From positions 1 through 17,333 of the forward strand of contig JACVIW010000013.1 of NCBI GenBank assembly GCA_015711695.1: a DNA stretch of 17,333 nt. The letters run 5' to 3'. The DNA is from Candidatus Geohydrothermomicrobium daggyaiense (GTDB lineage: Bacteria; Actinomycetota; Geothermincolia; Fen-727; JACVIW01). Both the position numbers and the translations under genes were made by a program. The notes under the pieces are model-generated. The model saw only the letters and a program-made list of their open reading frames with translations. It was not told the DNA's origin and searched no databases. Positions 7,744-14,283 of this stretch are shown piece by piece; position 1 is the stretch's first letter, and every line of letters starts with the position of its first letter.

Positions 7744-8952
7744 CTATTTTTCGGTCCCCCTGTTGCACAAGCTATTCGCGCAGGTACCAGGCCGATAATA
7801 CCCACCAGGTGACATCGCGCGCAGGCGCGCAATTATCGGGGGAAGAATTTCTATAAGGTGGTGAATTTCCTCAATGGTGTTGTCCCTTCCCAGCGTAAAC
7901 CTTACCGAACCCTGCGCCAGCTCATATCCCACCCCCATCGCCAGAAGCACATGGGAAGGTTCAAGCGCCCCAGAGCTGCAAGCCGAGCCGGTTGAAGCGC
8001 AAATGCCAGCCGCATCAAGGTGAAGACATACAGCTTCACCCTCCACACCATCGAAACAAAAGTGCACGTTGTTTGGAAGACGCTCCTGGCGGTGCCCGTT
8101 GAGGTAAACACCGGGTATTGTTGAAAGCACTCCATCTATAAGAGTGTCTCTAAAAAAAGCGATTCTTTTTGCTCTTTGTTCAAGCCCTGAGTTGGCGGCT
8201 CGCGCGGCGACTCCAAGCCCAATAATTCCCGGCACATTTTCCGTGCCCGCCCGCAAGCCTTTTTCCTGTTCACCGCCGTGAATCAATCTTTCAACAATGC
8301 AACCTTCTCTCACGTAAAGTGCTCCCACTCCTTTGGGGCCGTAAATCTTATGCGCCGACACGCTCAGCATGTCAACACCAAGCTCCTGCACATTGACCGG
8401 AACGTTACCAACACTCTGAATAGCGTCGGTGTGCAAATACACTTCCCTCTCCCTGCAAATTTTCGAAATCTCGGCCACAGGTTGGATTGTGCCAACCTCG
8501 TTGTTGGCATGCATCACCGATACCATCACAGTATCTTTTTTGATTGCTTTACGTATATCATCTGGATCAACGATACCCGAAGAATCTACCCCAACGATTG
8601 ATAGGTCAAACCCAATACGCTTGAGAAACCTGCACGATTCGAGAACGGCATGATGCTCAATCGCTGTAGTGACTATATGATTCCCTTTTTCCTTCCAGGC
8701 AAACGCTCCCCCCACAAGCGCAAGATTGTCAGATTCGGTACCTCCGGAAGTGAAAACAATCTCGCCCGGTTTCGCGCCTATTAGTTCAGCAACCTGCCTG
8801 CGCGCATGCTCGACAGCCGCACGAGCTTTTTTTCCGATCGAATAAATAGATGATGGGTTACCGAACTCATACGAAATAAATGGTTTCATCGCCTCGTACA
8901 CTTCCTTGAGCGGGGGTGTTGTCGCTGCATGATCAAGATATATTGTGCTCAT
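7744..8952 (-). CDS. Cysteine desulfurase (NifS/IscS class, PLP-dependent)
   Basis: A 402-residue class V aminotransferase-fold enzyme that moves sulfur from cysteine to an active-site persulfide for Fe-S cluster assembly or tRNA thiolation. The start YLDHAATTP is typical. K202 in SAHKIYGPKG is the pyridoxal-phosphate lysine, HH at 100-101 is the cofactor-stacking histidine region, and C325 in STGSACSSG is the catalytic cysteine on a group I-type (NifS/IscS) loop. A C-terminal tail of about 20 residues carries two extra cysteines (C391, C396). AAGGGG lies eight bases before the ATG. No iscU/nifU, iscR or mnmA gene is adjacent, so nifS and iscS cannot be told apart. It converges on dnaE with only 10 bases between the two stop codons and no visible terminator. 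The upstream region contains repeated ACTGTT half-sites. Confidence 0.93.
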   Translation of the reverse strand: MSTIYLDHAATTPPLKEVYEAMKPFISYEFGNPSSIYSIGKKARAAVEHARRQVAELIGAKPGEIVFTSGGTESDNLALVGGAFAWKEKGNHIVTTAIEHHAVLESCRFLKRIGFDLSIVGVDSSGIVDPDDIRKAIKKDTVMVSVMHANNEVGTIQPVAEISKICREREVYLHTDAIQSVGNVPVNVQELGVDMLSVSAHKIYGPKGVGALYVREGCIVERLIHGGEQEKGLRAGTENVPGIIGLGVAARAANSGLEQRAKRIAFFRDTLIDGVLSTIPGVYLNGHRQERLPNNVHFCFDGVEGEAVCLHLDAAGICASTGSACSSGALEPSHVLLAMGVGYELAQGSVRFTLGRDNTIEEIHHLIEILPPIIARLRAMSPGGYYRPGTCANSLCNRGTEK

Positions 8953-9004
8953 ATTTCCGGCCCCTTCTTCTAAAACTCGAATTAAAAAATTTCATATCTC
9001 ATAT

Positions 9005-9044
9005 ACTGTTGGCATTAAACAGTCATTTTCACTCTTCCAACAGT
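9005..9044. promoter_or_regulatory. Inverted and direct ACTGTT half-sites upstream of the cysteine desulfurase gene
   Basis: In the 365-base AT-rich spacer between the cysteine desulfurase and FBP aldolase genes, ACTGTTGG (9005-9012) and CCAACAGT (9037-9044) form a perfect 8-base inverted repeat with a 24-base gap. A third half-site, AACAGT, lies at 9018-9023 and repeats the one at 9039-9044 exactly 21 bases away, two helical turns. The block is 53-92 bases upstream of the desulfurase start on the minus strand, a fitting place for a repressor site, for instance an Rrf2-type regulator of Fe-S genes; that identity is conjecture. Apart from the promoter at 9208-9237, the rest of the spacer (8953-9317) shows nothing I can name. 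Confidence 0.35.
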
Positions 9045-9207
9045 CACATGTCATTCGATACACCCTAATCGTTATTTTAATGCAACCGTTAAATTATCAA
9101 AGAAATGAAGCTCACTCTGTCTAACCTGGCGTACAATAACCCCATACTAAAAAGGCCCCATTCAAGACCCTCCCCAGTTGGAGAAACCAAAAGACTCACG
9201 GGAAATT

Positions 9208-9237
9208 TTCAAAATATTCAGTCCACTGATGTATAAT
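9208..9237 (+). promoter_or_regulatory. Probable promoter of the FBP aldolase/phosphatase gene
   Basis: A perfect TATAAT box lies at 9232-9237, with TTCAAA (9208-9213, four of six matches to TTGACA) 18 bases upstream. Transcription would begin near 9244 and leave a leader of about 74 bases before the ATG at 9318. The leader ends in a consensus AGGAGG. It is the only good -10 box on the plus strand of this spacer. Confidence 0.5.
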
Positions 9238-9317
9238 TCTTTCGTCTGGCAAACTCAAACATGGAAACAAATAAAAAAGCGAGCTGACAATAATAACAAT
9301 TTAGGCAGGAGGTCGAA

Positions 9318-10415
9318 ATGGCTGAGATAACATTAAGTATCATCAAAGCGGATGTCGGCGGTTACGTAGGGCACTCCGACGTTCACCCCGAGTTAAGAAA
9401 ATGCTGCGTGGTTCAGCTCGAAAAAGCTAAGAAAGAAGGCCTCATTATCGATTACTGCCAGGGAGAGGTAGGGGACGATATAGCTCTTATTATCACGCAC
9501 AACCGCGGAGTAGAAAATGAAGAGATTCATAGATTTGCCTGGGACACTTTTACCGCGATGACTCAGGTGGCAAAAGAATACGGGCAATATGGTGCAGGCC
9601 AGGATCTCCTTGTTGACGCTTTTTCAGGAAACCTTAAAGGAATGGGACCTGGATTTGCCGAGATGACTTTCGAGGAAAGACCATCAGAACCGGTAATAGT
9701 TTTTCTCGCCGACAAAACAGAGCCGGGCGCCTGGAATATGCCCCTTTTCAGAATGTTCGCCGACCCGTTCAACACCATCGGACTTGTAATAGACCCAAGT
9801 ATGCACGAGGGCTTTCGTTTTGAGGTACTTGACTTAATAGAGGAGCGAAAGATAATCTTCTCCCTTCCAGAGGAGATGTACGATATGCTCGTCTTCATAG
9901 GCTCGCCTTCAAGATACGTGATAAAACATGTGTTCCGAAAAGGGTCCGATGAACCTGTAGCCGTAACCTCCACACAGAGGCTCTTCCTGATGGCAGGAAA
10001 ATACGTGGGCAAGGATGACCCTGTGATGGCAGTGCGTTGCCAGAGTGGGCTTCCTGCGGTAGGAGAAGTTCTTGAGCCCTTTTCTTTCCCTCACGCAGTA
10101 GCGGGATGGATGCGCGGATCTCATCACGGTCCCTTGATGCCGGTGGGAATCGAGGACGATACACCAACGAGATTCGATGGTCCTCCCAGAGTTGTCGGTC
10201 TCGGTTTTCAATTGAAAAACGGGAAGCTGATCGGACCTCGAGATATGCTTGGAGATAAGAGCTTCGACAATGCGCGGAAACTTGCTCTTGACGCAGCAGA
10301 TTATTTTAGAAGGCACGGCCCCTTCGAGCCGCATCGGCTTCCACTCGAAGAAATGGAATACACGACAATGCCAAATGTGCTCAAGAAATTGAAAGACAGG
10401 TTCAAACCAGCATAA
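9318..10415 (+). CDS. fbp: Fructose-1,6-bisphosphate aldolase/phosphatase (class V, bifunctional)
   Basis: The 365 residues follow the archaeal-type bifunctional enzyme closely along the whole length. It condenses the triose phosphates to fructose-1,6-bisphosphate and then dephosphorylates it to fructose-6-phosphate, driving gluconeogenesis one way. Recognisable blocks are IKADVGGYVGHSDVHP (9-24), VGDDIALIITH (51-61), AGQDLL and FSGN (93-104), ADKTEPGAWNMP (131-142), FADPFNTIGLVIDP (147-160), AGKYVGKDDPVM (226-237) and MEYTTMP (346-352). K232 is the Schiff-base lysine, with Y229, D233 and Y348, at the same numbers as in the Sulfolobus tokodaii enzyme. Several acidic residues for the magnesium ions are present (D12, D53-D54, D132). 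AGGAGG at 9306-9311 fixes the start. It is a single-gene unit, typical of anaerobic and often thermophilic, autotrophic or acetate-using bacteria. Confidence 0.95.
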   Translation: MAEITLSIIKADVGGYVGHSDVHPELRKCCVVQLEKAKKEGLIIDYCQGEVGDDIALIITHNRGVENEEIHRFAWDTFTAMTQVAKEYGQYGAGQDLLVDAFSGNLKGMGPGFAEMTFEERPSEPVIVFLADKTEPGAWNMPLFRMFADPFNTIGLVIDPSMHEGFRFEVLDLIEERKIIFSLPEEMYDMLVFIGSPSRYVIKHVFRKGSDEPVAVTSTQRLFLMAGKYVGKDDPVMAVRCQSGLPAVGEVLEPFSFPHAVAGWMRGSHHGPLMPVGIEDDTPTRFDGPPRVVGLGFQLKNGKLIGPRDMLGDKSFDNARKLALDAADYFRRHGPFEPHRLPLEEMEYTTMPNVLKKLKDRFKPA

Positions 10416-10598
10416 CCAGAACACAAAAGTGTCGAAAAACTATTATTTAAAAATCGCCAGACCTAAAAACCTGTCCCTGTCTTTATAAAACCGTTCAGCT
10501 TCATATTCTAAGATCTTAAAAACCTACCATGCTGTCTCCAAAAAATTTTTGAATATAAGCCTGATTGACCTGCTCATGGAATCGAAACGTAACTTATC

Positions 10599-11372
10599 TC
10601 ACCAGCCGCGAAGCATCGCTTCCCATTCATTGGCAAAGAGCAGTGACGCGAACTTCTGATACCGGGAAAACGGGACATTTTTACCCACACGGACAAGAAA
10701 AAGGTTCGCCGAGTCCATTGTTACGTTCGGTTCGTCAGTAGCCATCTCAATAAAACCGAATCTCCCCATAAGCTGGGCCCCAAGATCGTGGTACTGGTAT
10801 TTTGTTAACCCGGTCTGCTCCAGATCCCAGTGCCATGTGAAGCCCGTAGTGAGCACAATTTTGTCCTCATAGTAAGGGTCGTCAAAAGCCACCTTGAGCA
10901 TGGCTTGAGCAAGACCTAGCCGCCTATAATTACGGCTGACCTCGATGGCTCCGAGTTCAAAAAGCCAGGGGTATTTTGGCTTGCCCCATCTCTCCCTTTC
11001 AGATGGCTTATGAATGCCTATATAAGAAACGATTGTAGAATCTTTGATACCGACAATGACATTGCCACAATCGCTTCTGCTTACCGTGACCAGCGCGCGC
11101 TTTTGCCTTTCAGGATCATGCCTGCTGAACATGCATATGCCATCATCAATCGAAAGGGATTCGAGTTTCTCCGGGGAACAGTAATTTTCTATCACTATTT
11201 TCCCTTTCGGGGTGTCAAGATGCCTGATGATCTTTTTGGGCTCCGCCTCTTTTATTGAAGCTTCGCGCTCTTCTTCACTTTCCCCGAAAGGGATCGCGCC
11301 ATGCCAGCTACCGAAAATTGGCATACGTTTCGAGTCTTCTTCTTTCTTACCGCTATCCTTCTTCTCGTGCAA
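10599..11372 (-). CDS. acuA: AcuA-like GNAT acetyltransferase
   Basis: Residues from about 50 on resemble Bacillus AcuA, the acetyltransferase that acetylates and inactivates acetyl-CoA synthetase. Shared features: an opening TPKGKIVIE, LERW/ERERWG, the acetyl-CoA binding motif A in ELGAIEVSRNYRRLGLA (139-155), TWHWDLEQTGL (179-189), a TDEP turn (212-215) and VRVGKNVP (227-234). The first ~45 residues are charged and extra to the family. The coordinates use a TTG at 11372; ATG at 11324 (Met17) is the main alternative, since neither has a strong ribosome binding site. An upstream frame extension contains no ATG or GTG. It faces away from a CBS-domain gene, reminiscent of Bacillus acuA with its CBS-domain neighbour acuB. 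The actual target is unproven; no acetyl-CoA synthetase gene is in the window. Confidence 0.75.
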   Translation of the reverse strand: MHEKKDSGKKEEDSKRMPIFGSWHGAIPFGESEEEREASIKEAEPKKIIRHLDTPKGKIVIENYCSPEKLESLSIDDGICMFSRHDPERQKRALVTVSRSDCGNVIVGIKDSTIVSYIGIHKPSERERWGKPKYPWLFELGAIEVSRNYRRLGLAQAMLKVAFDDPYYEDKIVLTTGFTWHWDLEQTGLTKYQYHDLGAQLMGRFGFIEMATDEPNVTMDSANLFLVRVGKNVPFSRYQKFASLLFANEWEAMLRGW

Positions 11373-11413
11373 TTTCTCATCAGCCCCCGCTGCGCGCCAA
11401 TACTTGGAATACG

Positions 11414-11443
11414 CTGGCTCATATCATATCAAACATGAGCCAG
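11414..11443. promoter_or_regulatory. 9-base inverted repeat upstream of the AcuA-like gene
   Basis: CTGGCTCAT (11414-11422) and ATGAGCCAG (11435-11443) are perfect inverted copies separated by 12 bases. On the minus strand the loop contains TATGAT (11423-11428), and a second TATGAT lies at 11455-11460 with TTGAGT (11476-11481) 15 bases upstream of it. The repeat is 42-71 bases before the TTG start of the acetyltransferase, so it is either an operator over the promoter or a hairpin in the leader. Confidence 0.35.
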
Positions 11444-11566
11444 AAACTCCGGATATCATAACCCGGCAAAACTTAACTCAACGCAGATATCAAGCGAACA
11501 GTCACCGGAAAACAAAAGGCAGGGAGCAATGTGGCGTATTCACCGCGCTCTTTTTAAAAAAAGAAG

Positions 11567-11618
11567 TATAATAGCAACACGGTGTTCGCTGAACACTTAT
11601 GTTTGTTCAGCGCCTTTT
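11567..11618 (+). promoter_or_regulatory. TATAAT box followed by two mutually exclusive hairpins before the CBS gene
   Basis: TATAAT lies at 11567-11572 with no convincing -35 box. Transcripts from about 11579 would carry GTGTTC-gct-GAACAC (11582-11596), a six-pair hairpin, and CGCTGAACA-N8-TGTTCAGCG (11587-11612), a nine-pair hairpin. The segment CGCTGAACA can join only one of them. The second hairpin is followed by CC and TTTT (11615-11618), terminator-like. As DNA, the same bases give three GTTC/GAAC half-sites, so an operator is an equally good reading. Confidence 0.45.
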
Positions 11619-11656
11619 AAATGTTTGAAAAAACCACCGTGCAAAGGATGGTAGAA

Positions 11657-12082
11657 ATGAAAGGTATACCCACAAAAGTTCGTGAGTGCATGACAAAAGA
11701 AGTCCTGACCGTCAAACCTGAAGATCCCATAAGAAAAGTTTGGGAGCTCGTTGAGAAAAAGAAATTGAGGAGGTTCCCGGTACTTGATGGAGATCGCCTC
11801 ATAGGTATTGTAACGGACAGAGACCTTAGAAACGCAACCGTCTCATCGGTTGTCCTAACAGAAAAGAAATATCATGACTTTTTACTGGATACGATTAAGG
11901 TTGAGACGATAATGACCCCAAACCCGAGAACAGTTAATCCCGAGACAAGCCTCCGGGAAGCGGCGAAAATAATTCTCAATATGAAAGTCGGGGGACTTCC
12001 GGTGGTTGAGGGGGAGAAACTGGTGGGCATAATAACTGAGACAGATCTCATAAACGCTTTTATCGGCGTTTTACCCGAATAA
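11657..12082 (+). CDS. Two-CBS-domain protein (AcuB-like or general sensor)
   Basis: A small soluble protein made of two CBS motifs. CBS1 begins at VRECMTKEVLTVKPEDPI and includes RRFPVLDGDRLIGIVTDRDL. CBS2 begins at VETIMTPNPRTVNPETSL and includes GGLPVVEGEKLVGIITETDL. Each has the usual xxG-IVT/IIT-[DE]xDL end that binds the ribose of adenosine nucleotides or S-adenosylmethionine. The chosen start is ATG 11657, preceded by AGGATGG at a spacing of five; it gives 141 residues and the family's usual short lead-in. ATG 11621 in the same frame would add 12 residues but has no ribosome binding site. AcuB of Bacillus has CBS plus ACT domains; the ACT part is missing here. Divergent placement from the AcuA-like gene suggests a common role in acetyl-CoA metabolism, which is inference. 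Confidence 0.85.
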   Translation: MKGIPTKVRECMTKEVLTVKPEDPIRKVWELVEKKKLRRFPVLDGDRLIGIVTDRDLRNATVSSVVLTEKKYHDFLLDTIKVETIMTPNPRTVNPETSLREAAKIILNMKVGGLPVVEGEKLVGIITETDLINAFIGVLPE

Positions 12083-12090
12083 TAAATATA

Positions 12091-12277
12091 TTAATTTTTC
12101 CTAAGCTGCGCGCTAAACCACTTAATAGTCGCATTTTCTTCAGTTGTGCCGTCTTTGTTGATCGGGCAAGCGTGAAGTTCGTAATCACGAAAAATCCGCT
12201 TTCTCGCAAAAGGTTCAAAGAAACAACATGAGACCTGGATTCACAAAATGTTCTTCAAACCTCACGTTTTTGCGCAT
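12091..12277 (-). pseudogene. Frame-disrupted small ORF, rejoined by a +1 shift at CTT-TGA
   Basis: On the minus strand an ATG at 12277, close behind AAAGGAG, opens a 20-codon frame (starts MRKNVRFEEH) that stops at TGA 12215-12217 within CTT TGA. Moving forward one base at CTT gives GAA CCT TTT and a 41-codon frame to TAA at 12091, with protein-like composition (IFRDYELHACPINKDG and a KWFSAQLRKN end). That second frame has no ATG, GTG or TTG start after the stop before it, so it depends on the first. CTT-TGA is the core of the prfB +1 frameshift site, but the Shine-Dalgarno-like stimulator just upstream of it is absent. The alternatives are a one-base mutation, an indel in the T-rich run, or chance. 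The joined product would be 61 residues of unknown function. It follows two lipoprotein genes on the same strand. Confidence 0.35.
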
Positions 12278-12312
12278 ATCTCCTTTACTAAGCCTGGACC
12301 AAAACGGGGATC

Positions 12313-12780
12313 TTAAAGGTCAATAATCACATACCATTTCCCGCCAACCCTGACGGTCTCAAAAAATGGACGCTCGTTTTCAGGCATCTTACCGATATCC
12401 TGCACCTCTGTTTTCTTCTCCCCCATGATCACTGCGGTATACTTTATTTTGCCGCTCCGTAGATGAACCACCGCTTTGTTTCTGTCCTCTTGGGATCGCT
12501 GGACTTTAAGCTCAATTCCCTCAAACCTGACTTTGGTTTGCTCAAAGCGCATCCTCGCGAGCTCATCCTCGACTTTGCTTAACTTTCTTTTTTCCGGAGC
12601 GATACATGACTTATATGCCTTCCAGTTGCCTTCTTCCCAGGCTTTGAAGAATTTCCGCACCGCCCCTTCAGGAGAATTCTCCACTCCACAGCCCGAGGCG
12701 GTAAGCCCTGCTGCCACAAGAATAGGAATTAGCAATAAGAAAATTTTTCGATAAATCCCTTTCTTGATACGCAGACTCAT
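12313..12780 (-). CDS. Small lipoprotein with DUF4878/NTF2-like domain
   Basis: The 155 residues start with a basic n-region and a hydrophobic stretch (IFLLLIPILVAAGL) ending in a lipobox-like TASGC, with the lipidated Cys at residue 31. The mature part opens with SPEGAVRKFFKAWEEGNWKAY, the helix typical of DUF4878/SnoaL-like small domains, and ends with GGKWYVIIDL, their usual last strand. The start at 12780 is chosen because GAGG stands five bases before it; an ATG seven codons upstream has no ribosome binding site. It is a paralogue of the next gene to the right and probably shares its transcript. The role at the cell envelope is unknown; such domains often accompany secreted or membrane proteins without catalytic residues. 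Confidence 0.8.
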   Translation of the reverse strand: MSLRIKKGIYRKIFLLLIPILVAAGLTASGCGVENSPEGAVRKFFKAWEEGNWKAYKSCIAPEKRKLSKVEDELARMRFEQTKVRFEGIELKVQRSQEDRNKAVVHLRSGKIKYTAVIMGEKKTEVQDIGKMPENERPFFETVRVGGKWYVIIDL

Positions 12781-12845
12781 GTTTTCCTCACATTCCCACA
12801 CAAATCGTCAGTAAAACAGTCACAATATTCTCATGATATGAGCGA

Positions 12846-13400
12846 TCACTTACCTTCCCCGCCGCTTTGGGAAAGAGGTATATCCACATACCATCTGCCC
12901 TTGTATTTTTCAACCGGGAATTCCAGTGTGTATAACTTTTGCCCGGAGAACTTCTCAGTTACAATTTCTTTTTTTTCTGCATCGACATAAGAAACTGTTT
13001 CGGTTCTGGCGTCAACGGTTAGGTCAGTATTGCTCTTGCTGCCCTTTATAACTATTATTTTTCCTTCAACAATTTTCACGAGCGCCCTGTTCTTTTTTTC
13101 TGGCTTTACTTTAAACTTTAATTTTTCCAGATTAAACTTGTAGGACTCGCTAACCTGGGGTAGTACATTCTCCCGCCAGTGCTGGACGTCTTCCCTTGTC
13201 ATCTTTCGCACTTCATCAGGAAGAACGGATTCCTTGAAAGCGCTCCAATCATTGAAATCTATACCGGTTATGAATTTTTCCACCGCCTCAACGGGAGTTG
13301 AAGCCGCGCACCCAGATGATAATAGCGGCGTTGTCAGAACTATGATCAGCAGGAAAAAAATACAATTTCTCTTGGCAACTTTTAGCATCTTTGAAAACAC
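12846..13400 (-). CDS. Small lipoprotein, paralogue of the neighbour, DUF4878/NTF2-like
   Basis: The 184 residues (GTG start at 13400) show a signal peptide (IFFLLIIVLTTPLL) and lipobox LSSGC with Cys31. The mature part begins STPVEAVEKFITGIDFNDWSAF, parallel to SPEGAVRKFFKAWEEGNWKAY in its neighbour, and ends in YKGRWYVDIPL, parallel to GGKWYVIIDL, so the two are diverged tandem duplicates. The middle, rich in Lys and beta-strand-forming residues, is longer here. AGGAGG stands 10 bases before the GTG. ATG at 13388 is the alternative start and also gives a sensible signal peptide. An extended -10 promoter lies at 13531-13539, leaving a leader of about 120 bases. Function unknown. Confidence 0.8.
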   Translation of the reverse strand: MFSKMLKVAKRNCIFFLLIIVLTTPLLSSGCAASTPVEAVEKFITGIDFNDWSAFKESVLPDEVRKMTREDVQHWRENVLPQVSESYKFNLEKLKFKVKPEKKNRALVKIVEGKIIVIKGSKSNTDLTVDARTETVSYVDAEKKEIVTEKFSGQKLYTLEFPVEKYKGRWYVDIPLSQSGGEGK

Positions 13401-13530
13401 CTGAGTCGCACCTCCTCAAAATCGTTAGAACATACGATACAACGCTTGCGCAAACCCACGCAACCATACATCAGGTTTATAAAAACCACACTGCCTTTAC
13501 GCTCGCTTATATGCTTGAGAATACAGGCGG

Positions 13531-13539
13531 ATTATAACA
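13531..13539 (-). promoter_or_regulatory. Extended -10 promoter of the lipoprotein pair
   Basis: Read on the minus strand, TGT-TATAAT is a full extended -10 element (TGnTATAAT). No -35 match is found 17 bases upstream, which extended -10 promoters do not need. Transcription would start near 13524. The leader contains a GGTTT/AAACC hairpin (about 13475-13488) and the palindrome TTGCGCAA. Confidence 0.5.
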
Positions 13540-13619
13540 CTTGTACTCCTCCAATCTATTGGGGACACGCCAACATTTCGTTCGCTTAACACTTTTTCCT
13601 CAAGGCAAAAACAAGAGTT

Positions 13620-14138
13620 TTAAACGTCCAACTCAAGTTTTCTGTATTCCCGGGCAAGTTCCTCGTACGCGCGCTTTCCGGCGGCAAATGATTCTTTTGC
13701 ATCATCGCTGAGAGCTTTGATGGGCTTTGCGGGGATTCCACCCACAAGCATGCCAGCCTCGATCACTGTCCGGGGAGTAACAACCGACCCAGCTGAAACT
13801 ACGCTCCTTTCTCCTACAACCGCCCCATCAAGAACTGTTGCGTTTATTCCGACCACCGCCCCATCCTTTATCGTGGCAGAATGAATAACCGCGCTGTGAC
13901 CAACGGTTACGTCGCTTCCAATATCCGTCGGATTAGCCACGTTGCAATGTACTACGCAGTTATCCTGAATACTTGTTCGCGCCCCCACCCTTATTGGATT
14001 CCAGTCCGCACGAAGAACCGCTCCCCACCATATACTTGCGCCGCTTTCCACTGTCACGTCACCTATGAGAACAGCGGTAGGCGCAACGAAAGCGTCTTCG
14101 GCGATTTTCGGTTTCTTGCCGTAGATTTCGATAAGCAT
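13620..14138 (-). CDS. Gamma-class carbonic anhydrase family protein (left-handed beta-helix)
   Basis: The 172 residues form a hexapeptide-repeat left-handed beta helix (repeats such as IGDVTV, VGARTS, IGSDVTV, VVGINATV, VGERSVVSAG) with a C-terminal helix (AKESFAAGKRAYEELAREY). The three metal-binding histidines of the Cam/CamH family are present: H64 (VVHCN), H81 and H86 (GHSAVIH). IRVGARTSIQDN matches the R...Q-D-N active-site area. The protein probably hydrates CO2, although many short members have weak or other activity. The long proton-shuttle loop of Methanosarcina Cam is absent, as in CamH. The start at 14138 is fixed by GGGAGGTG three bases before the ATG. The frame stays open upstream to 14372, but that part overlaps the divergent gene's promoter and is not coding-like. 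Confidence 0.88.
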   Translation of the reverse strand: MLIEIYGKKPKIAEDAFVAPTAVLIGDVTVESGASIWWGAVLRADWNPIRVGARTSIQDNCVVHCNVANPTDIGSDVTVGHSAVIHSATIKDGAVVGINATVLDGAVVGERSVVSAGSVVTPRTVIEAGMLVGGIPAKPIKALSDDAKESFAAGKRAYEELAREYRKLELDV

Positions 14139-14220
14139 TTTCACCTCCCGTACCCGAAACGTCTCGGAGCCCACGCAAAAACAGCCGCGCCAAAAAATGA
14201 ATAATTTTTTTGGTTCTGTA

Positions 14221-14249
14221 TTGACATCAGTAACTTTTAAGTCTATACA
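14221..14249 (+). promoter_or_regulatory. Consensus-like promoter of the anti-sigma kinase gene
   Basis: TTGACA (14221-14226, perfect -35), a 17-base spacer and TATACA (14244-14249). Transcription would begin near 14256, about 28 bases before the ATG at 14284. It is the closest match to consensus in the window and excludes the in-frame ATG at 14197 as start. Confidence 0.65.
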
Positions 14250-14283
14250 TACGCACAAGAAATTTAAATGGGAGTTATCCCTG

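Noticed and set aside
10416..10598. ACACAAAAGTGT and AAAAAATTTTT palindromes between fbp and the AcuA-like gene
   Set aside because: Stems are only four GC-poor pairs or pure A/T; neither is a convincing terminator for the convergent genes.
12171..12189. CGTGA-N9-TCACG hairpin followed by AAAAA
   Set aside because: On either strand it lacks a 3' T-tract in the right place for a terminator, and it lies inside the frame-disrupted ORF.
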